Part shown: piece after piece, positions 8,469 through 13,906 of the stretch | Numbering within the stretch: position 1 is the stretch's first letter | Layout: each line of letters starts with the position of its first letter | From: Hamiltosporidium magnivora | Lineage: Eukaryota > Microsporidia > Dubosqiidae | Direction: 5' to 3' | NCBI GenBank assembly: GCA_004325065.1 | Contig: PITI01000351.1 | Location: 1-13,906, forward strand | Length of the DNA: 13,906 nt | Notes under the pieces: generated by a model | Databases searched by the model: none | What the model saw: the letters and a program-made list of their open reading frames with translations, nothing else | What the model was told of the DNA's origin: nothing | Position numbers and translations under genes: made by a program

Positions 8469-9106
8469 CAAGGGTCGCAAAACATTTTAACTCTCGAGCC
8501 ACATTGACTTCTTTAAAAAAGCTCGAGGACCAATAACTCATTAAATTTTTCACCAAGATACTAAAAAGTATTTCTTGAATGATATTATTATTATCTTTGG
8601 ATGGAATTTTGCAAGTTTTATAGTTATGTTCAAAAATATAAAAATGTATATAAATAATATTTTTTCGAAAAAATTCAACTTCATTATTAGAATTCGCATA
8701 ACTTTAAAGCCCGAATTTAATCATTTTTTGAACTTTACACCTGTTTTTATTTTCACTTTTGACACTATTATCTGTCTAAAGAAACCTACTCTAAATGAAA
8801 TCAACAGATTTTATTTACAGATACAAATTAACATATAAGCACCTGAAATCCTTAATGATAATTTCTACTAGAAAATTTGAACCACAATTTGAAGAAGTTG
8901 TTCGGGACAAATCTCAACTACTTCATCTAATAAATAACAAATGTCACTAATTTTTTTATTTCATTTTTGTTTTTAGTATAAAATAATCAAAAAAACCACC
9001 TAAAATGCCATAAAAAGATTTTAGGGGGAATGTAGATGCAGTTAGTATTTAAATCCTACTGCAGGTCAAATGAAATATGTCCGCAGGTGTGGTTCGAAGA
9101 CCTTTG
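8469..9106. mobile_element. Probable non-autonomous hAT-like element (~640 bp)
   Basis: The left end begins CAAGGGTCGCAAAAC and the right end, read inward on the minus strand, begins CAAAGGTCTTCGAAC; 10 of the first 15 positions agree. Both resemble the CAGGGGTC-type terminal inverted repeats of hAT elements, including the following GC-rich CGAGCCACATTGA and CCGCAGG-type subterminal blocks. Inside the left end is a hairpin CTCGAGC (8493-8499)/GCTCGAG (8521-8527), and near the right end another, TGCAGT (9037-9042)/ACTGCA (9058-9063). The interior carries no transposase, only a chance AT-rich frame (8575-8838). The expected 8-bp target duplication is not found: the flanks share only ATTC (8465-8468 and 9107-9110). 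The element is therefore either old or its ends are misplaced by a few bases. Confidence 0.45.
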
Positions 9107-9739
9107 ATTCAAATCATAAGATTCTTAAAAAGTTTTTTTATTTGTTGCAAATTTTATCAACTCACATAGTATATTATTTCTATTATATGATTTTTTAATT
9201 AAAAAATAACTTCTTAGGCTAATATATTTATCAAAAAATTTTTAATTTATTTTAAATATTTCATATTTCAAACTAAAAAGTTGTGTTAAATTTAAGTAAA
9301 CTATTTTTAGTTTACAAAATAATATAATTTCTTTTCAGTTTCTTATATGAAATTAAAAAAAAGAATTCATTTTGTTTTCTGATTCAAATCGTTCATGACG
9401 TTAAGTTTTAAGTTGTTTTACAGTTCCAATTAAAAATATTTAACTTCGAAAATTTAAAACCACTATTTCTAAAATAATTTCATTAAACAAATAATTAATT
9501 GTCTGTTATATTGAAACCAAATTACTTGGCTTCTCTACAATTATACATTAAAATACAAAAACATGGTTTATTTAAAATTTCAAATACAAATGATTTATTA
9601 AAAATTGTTAAAAGAACTTTGTAAATAAAAAAATTTATTGCTTCAAATAAAATCTATAGAATGAAAATATTTTAAATAATATCTGTAAGTCTTTTGTTGT
9701 CTTACATATCTTGAGCTCTTATAATTTTGAAGTACACAA
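9107..9739. other. AT-rich intergenic DNA
   Basis: No gene, RNA or element is recognised in this stretch between the hAT-like element and the duplicated 3' end of the ATPase gene. It consists largely of A/T runs with stops in all frames. Confidence 0.55.
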
Positions 9740-9877
9740 TTTTATCACGAAAGAAATATTAAATATGGTCTATAAACTCTCCCTGTATTCTATCATACTT
9801 TGGTACAGTTTTATTACGAATGGAATATTTAAATATGATCTGTAAACTCTTCCTGTATTCTATCATACTTTGGTACA
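9740..9877. repeat. Two-copy ~70-bp tandem duplication of the ATPase 3' end
   Basis: Positions 9762-9807 and 9832-9877 match at 43 of 46 bases, the three differences all being transitions, with a period of exactly 70 bp. The similarity continues leftwards with a 1-base indel (about 9740 and 9809). The right copy contains the last codons and TAA stop of the ATPase gene plus its first 3' flank. The left copy lies beyond the stop and encodes the same tail, VPKYDRIQ-G-EF-I-DHI then stop, differing at two residues (Glu to Gly, Thr to Ile). The left copy is not translated as part of the ATPase. Confidence 0.9.
9810..9815 (-). promoter_or_regulatory. Possible AATAAA polyadenylation signal of the ATPase gene
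   Basis: AATAAA occurs on the minus strand 13 bases after the stop codon, a fitting distance for the short 3' UTRs of compact eukaryotic genomes. In AT-rich DNA such a hexamer can occur by chance. The corresponding place in the duplicated copy reads TGATAAA, so the signal is not kept there. Confidence 0.35.
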
Positions 9878-12800
9878 AGCATCTTATCTCGACAGAAATT
9901 TTCTAACTTTTTTGATAAAACATTCTCATAAATAAAATTAACAGTTATATTAATGGAAATAATCAAAACGATTTTAAACAAAATTTGTTTTCCTACCCAA
10001 AATTCATAATAATTCCTAAAAAAATTTGCAATAAAATCGAAAATTATATTTTGGAGACATAAAGTTAGAAAAATACAATACAGAAATGAGAAAATCATAA
10101 AATATATAAAAATTCTGTTTTTAAACCGTCCTTCTCGATGAGGTCTACCCTTAGAAAGAAATATACCTGAAACCAGTACTTGCACTATAGAAACAAAAAA
10201 CATGGCAGTTCCTTCAGAAGATAAAGTTGTAAATTTCTCAAAATCTTGATTTGGTTCCACACAAAAAAATAAACATATTAGAAGAAATATTCCGTTAATA
10301 AAAACACTACCAAATAAAGGAATCAGTGATTTTTTTGAAATAAGATGAGCATATGGCGTAGAACGTGAAAGAATTTTCGAAGGTCTAAATTGGGTCATAG
10401 CATAAGCAATTGGAAGCACAATAAGTAAATCATAATGCATCGTTTGCCATTCACTTAAAAACAAGAATTTTAAACTCAGAATATACAAAGAAAAATATTG
10501 AATAAATGAAGAAATAAAAACAAATTTGAACCTTGAAATTGAAGTTACAAGCGCAGATCTTCCTTCTTTCAAAACAGTCAACACACTACTTATGTCAGTA
10601 ATTCGACTTGTAAAACTAGAAGTCAATGTTGCTTCGTTTTGCGCAAGAGCTATTCCTACCTCTGCACTTTTTAATGCTCCACAATCATTTGCTCCATCGC
10701 CACAAAAACAAGTGGAATAATCGATATCTGCAAAGTCTTCAACCAACATTTTCTTCTGATCAGGATTCATTCTTGCAAATATTGCACACTTTGATAAAAT
10801 AAATGTGAAATAAGTAGAATTATCTTTCTTTATAAATTCATATTCTCGTCCCTCACACGCAACAAGAAAATCAGAATATGATATTTCATCTAAATCTTTA
10901 AAAAGTGTCAATCTAATTTTATCAAAGGTTAACTCTTCATCTCCTACACATAACCACTCAGCATCGTAAATATTTTTCGCGTTTTCATCAATCACAGGAA
11001 AAATTATTGGTAAATATTTATCCACCAATTTTGACTGTCTGGCAACAGAAATTGCAGTTAAAATATTGTCACCGGTTGCCATCACACACTTGATCCCGGC
11101 CTCATTTAATTCTACAAGCACACTTTCAGTGACAGGCTTCAATTTATTTGCAAATACTATAAAACCCAAGAAAGTCAATCCATATTCATCTTTACTTCGC
11201 AATCTTTCATTTATATTTATACTATGTGTCTCTTTGTAGGCAATAGATAGAACTCTATAACCATCCAAGGTATATTCTCTAACTCTTTCTTCATAATCTT
11301 CTGGAATTTCTCGTAAAATCTTTGAAATCGATTCTGGTGATCCTTTAGAATATACAAAGTGTTTTCCTTTATCAACCACAACTACTGACATTCTACGAAG
11401 ATTCGTGTCAAAATCATAACATTTAATTATTTTTCTAGGAATTTCTTGTTCAATATCAAATGGAATCTCATAACCATCATCTATATAAACATCTATACGG
11501 TTATTAATATTCTCATCATTAATATTAATATAATCAGTTTGGTTTGTTTCATTCAAAGGTAAAATACTTTCTGGATTTTTCGAATAATGAAATAAAGTTT
11601 CATCCCCACTATTTTCTCTAAAAACCGGTCCTTTTATTTCATTAAAGGAAGATCCGATGGTAATCTTTCTTATAGAAACCGACTCAAAGGTTTCATACTC
11701 AATTTTTGAATTTGAAAATAAAAGCATTTTAATATCCAACGGATCGCCAACATATTCACCATTTAATTCATAAACCCCATGACACGTACTGATCGCATTT
11801 ACCATTTGTCTATCAAACTTCCCAATATCATCACTTGTAATTTGAAAATTATCAATACAATGAACATCAAGTCCTTCTTCTGTCAAAGTACCTGTTTTAT
11901 CAAAAATCACGATATTTGTTCTTCCAGCAGAATTTATTCTTTCTAAATCACTGCAAAATATTTTCATACGTTTGAGTCTTCCTGCAGAAATTGTTGCTCC
12001 GATCCAAATTGTAGTTGGAAGTGCGGGTGAAAGAATACATGTTAATAAATCAAATGAGTATTTCAAAGCGATCAGTAATTCAATAGAATTTAGAAGAAAG
12101 AAAATTACTATCAAAGCAGAAGTAAGAATTCCGAACCCAAATACCCAGATAATGAACTTCATAGATTCTTTATAAAATACAAAATCAGGTGGCCTTGGAA
12201 TCAAGATTGTTCGTATTAATCTACCTTTTGAAGTATTAAACCCAGTTGAAACTACAACACCGATAGCACAATTGAGCTTTTCAATTGTATCCTTATCAAT
12301 ATTATTTAAGGTTTGTATTTGTACAGGCAATTTTGTTTTTGCAGTTAATTTTTGTGAAGAACTGATTTCTGATTCTGAAATATGAGATTGATCTCTTTTC
12401 AATCCAACATTTTTTACTTTACAAAATTTATTTGAATCGCCAATATGTTTTTCTTCAAAATTTAATTCCAAACTTTCGCGTATATAATTTTTTTCACTCG
12501 TACTTTTCAAAATGTTTGTACCAGAATATATTATATTACCAGAGCTTGCATTAGATTTAAACACGGGTAAAGTTTCACCCGTCAAAAAACTTTCATCTAC
12601 GATTACATCTCCTTTAAGAACTCTTACATCAGAATGAAAATCTTTAGTTGGTTCAATACATATCAAATCACCTGGAAAGATATTTTTTGTTTCAATAAAC
12701 ATCCATTTTTTATCTCTTAAAGCAATAACCATTCTTTTCTTTTTAGCCAATTCCATAATAATTTTTCTGTTTTTAAATTCTTGAATGATATCATGAACCA

Positions 12801-13446
12801 AGGAATATAAAGATAATAAAAATATAATCGAAGCATATAGTTTATAGTCAATATTTACCCAGAGAATAACACATATCATTATATAAACGAAGAGAATAGA
12901 AAGTATATTATCTATAAATATTTCAAATGTGGTTTTTTGACGTATGGAGGTTTCATTTTCACCGTAAATTATTTTTTTCTCTAACAATGCCATCTTTAAT
13001 TTTGAAAGACTTGTTTTTAAGTTTTTTTTATAAATATCTTCAAAGGTAGACTCGTAAAGAAAAATATTTTGTTCAGTTGGAATCACATATCTACCGATAG
13101 TATAATCTAATATAAATCTGTAGAACTGTGATTCAAACATCTTGATTTGATTATTTTTAACATACTTTTTTAAATTTTCAGATTCTCCTGTAAATCTAAT
13201 GGTTTTTACTTCTGAAATATCTATATTTCCATAATGATTCGTTACAAAAATTAAGTCGGCTTCAGAAAGCTTGCATGCCTTCGTTTCTAAAACCAATTTA
13301 ACTTTTTTCAAATATTTACAGATCAGATAGAAAATACCAACCGAAAAAACACATAACAAAATGTAAACGACCTTATGAATTCTACGTTTTCTTCCTTCAA
13401 TAATTAAAAATTCTTCATCATTTTTTTGATATGTAGATTCATTCAT
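9829..13446 (-). CDS. P5B-type ATPase (ATP13A2/Ypk9 family), putative polyamine transporter
   Basis: This 1205-residue P-type ATPase couples ATP hydrolysis to transport; characterised P5B relatives export polyamines from the lysosome or vacuole, and the substrate here is inferred. The N-terminus (about 13-90: a basic stretch, a hydrophobic segment at 26-45, then CKLSEADLIFV) matches the P5-ATPase N-terminal domain. Next come M1-M2 (about 178-218), the actuator domain with TGET (289-292), M3-M4 (about 430-487) with SPALP (483-487), and the phosphorylation motif DKTGTLTEEGLD (Asp516). KGSPE (701-705), TGDN (791-794), ARMNPDQKK (891-899) and GDGANDC (916-922) complete the nucleotide-binding and hinge elements. 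About six membrane spans follow (975-1174). The LTEEGLD and PALP signatures favour P5B over P5A/Spf1. All catalytic residues are present. Polar inserts occur at about 312-388 and 600-665. The ATG at 13446 is supported by CCCC just upstream. Confidence 0.96.
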   Translation of the reverse strand: MNESTYQKNDEEFLIIEGRKRRIHKVVYILLCVFSVGIFYLICKYLKKVKLVLETKACKLSEADLIFVTNHYGNIDISEVKTIRFTGESENLKKYVKNNQIKMFESQFYRFILDYTIGRYVIPTEQNIFLYESTFEDIYKKNLKTSLSKLKMALLEKKIIYGENETSIRQKTTFEIFIDNILSILFVYIMICVILWVNIDYKLYASIIFLLSLYSLVHDIIQEFKNRKIIMELAKKKRMVIALRDKKWMFIETKNIFPGDLICIEPTKDFHSDVRVLKGDVIVDESFLTGETLPVFKSNASSGNIIYSGTNILKSTSEKNYIRESLELNFEEKHIGDSNKFCKVKNVGLKRDQSHISESEISSSQKLTAKTKLPVQIQTLNNIDKDTIEKLNCAIGVVVSTGFNTSKGRLIRTILIPRPPDFVFYKESMKFIIWVFGFGILTSALIVIFFLLNSIELLIALKYSFDLLTCILSPALPTTIWIGATISAGRLKRMKIFCSDLERINSAGRTNIVIFDKTGTLTEEGLDVHCIDNFQITSDDIGKFDRQMVNAISTCHGVYELNGEYVGDPLDIKMLLFSNSKIEYETFESVSIRKITIGSSFNEIKGPVFRENSGDETLFHYSKNPESILPLNETNQTDYININDENINNRIDVYIDDGYEIPFDIEQEIPRKIIKCYDFDTNLRRMSVVVVDKGKHFVYSKGSPESISKILREIPEDYEERVREYTLDGYRVLSIAYKETHSININERLRSKDEYGLTFLGFIVFANKLKPVTESVLVELNEAGIKCVMATGDNILTAISVARQSKLVDKYLPIIFPVIDENAKNIYDAEWLCVGDEELTFDKIRLTLFKDLDEISYSDFLVACEGREYEFIKKDNSTYFTFILSKCAIFARMNPDQKKMLVEDFADIDYSTCFCGDGANDCGALKSAEVGIALAQNEATLTSSFTSRITDISSVLTVLKEGRSALVTSISRFKFVFISSFIQYFSLYILSLKFLFLSEWQTMHYDLLIVLPIAYAMTQFRPSKILSRSTPYAHLISKKSLIPLFGSVFINGIFLLICLFFCVEPNQDFEKFTTLSSEGTAMFFVSIVQVLVSGIFLSKGRPHREGRFKNRIFIYFMIFSFLYCIFLTLCLQNIIFDFIANFFRNYYEFWVGKQILFKIVLIISINITVNFIYENVLSKKLENFCRDKMLVPKYDRIQEEFTDHI

Positions 13447-13451
13447 ACAAA

Positions 13452-13455
13452 GGGG
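13452..13455 (-). promoter_or_regulatory. CCCC start-proximal element (microsporidian CCC-like motif)
   Basis: On the minus strand CCCC lies 5 bases before the ATPase ATG, in the context TTGACCCCTTTGT then ATG. Microsporidian genes, notably in Nosema and Encephalitozoon, commonly carry a CCC- or GGG-like motif within about 15 bases of the start, linked to transcription initiation and very short 5' UTRs. Four C in a row are rare in this AT-rich DNA, so the placement is probably meaningful and supports the chosen start codon. Confidence 0.65.
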
Positions 13456-13751
13456 TCAAATGTGACGTTTTATATTTATTGGCTAATTTTTTTATTCTCA
13501 AAATGAATATAAAAAAACGTTTTAATTATATTGAGATTCTTTTAAAACAAAATATTACTTTTGTAAATTATTTTGGACAAAAAAAATATAATTTTAAATA
13601 TGAGAAATAACCGATTGTTTTTTATAAATTCTAGATTATTTTTAATTAAATTTTTTTACTTATTAATATTTTACAACTTAATTGTTAAGTCACATTGCAA
13701 AAAATTACAGTACACTCAATGATTAAAAAATTAATTAAAAAACTTTTAATT
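13456..13751. other. AT-rich upstream flank of the ATPase gene
   Basis: No gene is seen. The stretch is made of long A and T tracts, and no separate promoter element can be distinguished in so AT-rich a sequence. Confidence 0.5.
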
Positions 13752-13887
13752 ATTTTTTTTATTTCGTATTTGAAATTAAACCAATAGAATACATTTTCAG
13801 CCCCTTTTTTTATTTATTTTTTTATTGATTTAGTATTTTAAATTTAAACCAATAAAAAATATTTTCAACTACTTTTTTTATTTATTT
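13752..13887. repeat. Imperfect ~68-bp tandem repeat, two copies at the right edge
   Basis: Each copy contains, in order, a T run, TTAAACCAATA (the CCAATA part at 13781 and 13849), an ATTTTCA block, and TTTTTTTATTTATTT. The period is 68 bases, with several substitutions and a small indel between copies. The second copy ends close to the window edge, so further copies may continue outside. No coding frame is involved. Confidence 0.6.
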
Positions 13888-13906
13888 GTGTTTATGATTA
13901 AGAATT

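Noticed and set aside
8575..8838. 87-codon plus-strand frame inside the hAT-like element
   Set aside because: Hydrophobic AT-driven composition, no transposase motif, no supported start; taken as chance.
9030..9125. tRNA gene or tRNA-derived SINE suggested by GGTTCGAAGACC
   Set aside because: The B-box-like block does not close into a five-pair T stem, no D arm or anticodon arm can be folded, and the block is better explained as the right terminal repeat of the hAT-like element.
9829..13446. P5A (Spf1-type) identity for the ATPase
   Set aside because: P5A proteins carry PPELP in M4 and a different sequence after DKTGTLT; here PALP and LTEEGLD, and an N-terminal domain of the ATP13A2 kind, point to P5B.

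Overview
This looks like a gene-poor, extremely AT-rich eukaryotic window, most likely from a microsporidian with an expanded genome; Edhazardia aedis and Hamiltosporidium are known examples of that genome type. The reasons are strong A+T bias, only two convincing and intronless genes in 13.9 kb, and a CCCC element 5 nt upstream of the ATPase start codon, which resembles the CCC-like start-proximal motif described for microsporidia. The genus is inference. No rRNA, intact tRNA, CRISPR array or bacterial operon signal is visible.

Layout. Positions 1-4644 hold no convincing gene. They are AT-rich DNA with islands of more balanced composition that look like decayed transposable elements: an unidentified island (about 540-1130), a frame-shattered minus-strand relic resembling an ISXO2/Merlin-type transposase (about 1490-2140), and the 3' stub of a non-LTR retrotransposon (3763-3921, minus). 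At 4645-6213 (plus) lies an orphan gene for a predicted secreted, helix-rich protein of 522 residues. Positions 6214-9828 are a long intergenic stretch with a possible Tc1/mariner helix-turn-helix remnant (7880-7984), an open fragment readable on both strands (about 8260-8404), and a probable non-autonomous hAT-like element (about 8469-9106). At 9829-13446 (minus) is an intact 1205-residue P5B-type ATPase, related to ATP13A2 and yeast Ypk9. The right edge is AT-rich intergenic DNA ending in a roughly 68-bp tandem repeat.

The two genes converge on the 3.6-kb intergenic stretch and show no sign of acting together. The P5B ATPase probably works in an endomembrane or the plasma membrane; characterised relatives move polyamines. 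The orphan protein enters the secretory pathway if its hydrophobic start is a real signal peptide. The most distinctive local event is a 70-bp tandem duplication of the ATPase 3' end, which left a second copy of the C-terminal codons and stop just beyond the functional stop.

I found no clear new multi-gene system. The best leads are the orphan secreted protein, the ATPase with a changed M4 motif and lineage-specific inserts, and the cluster of transposon relics that may record transfer from a host or past invasions.
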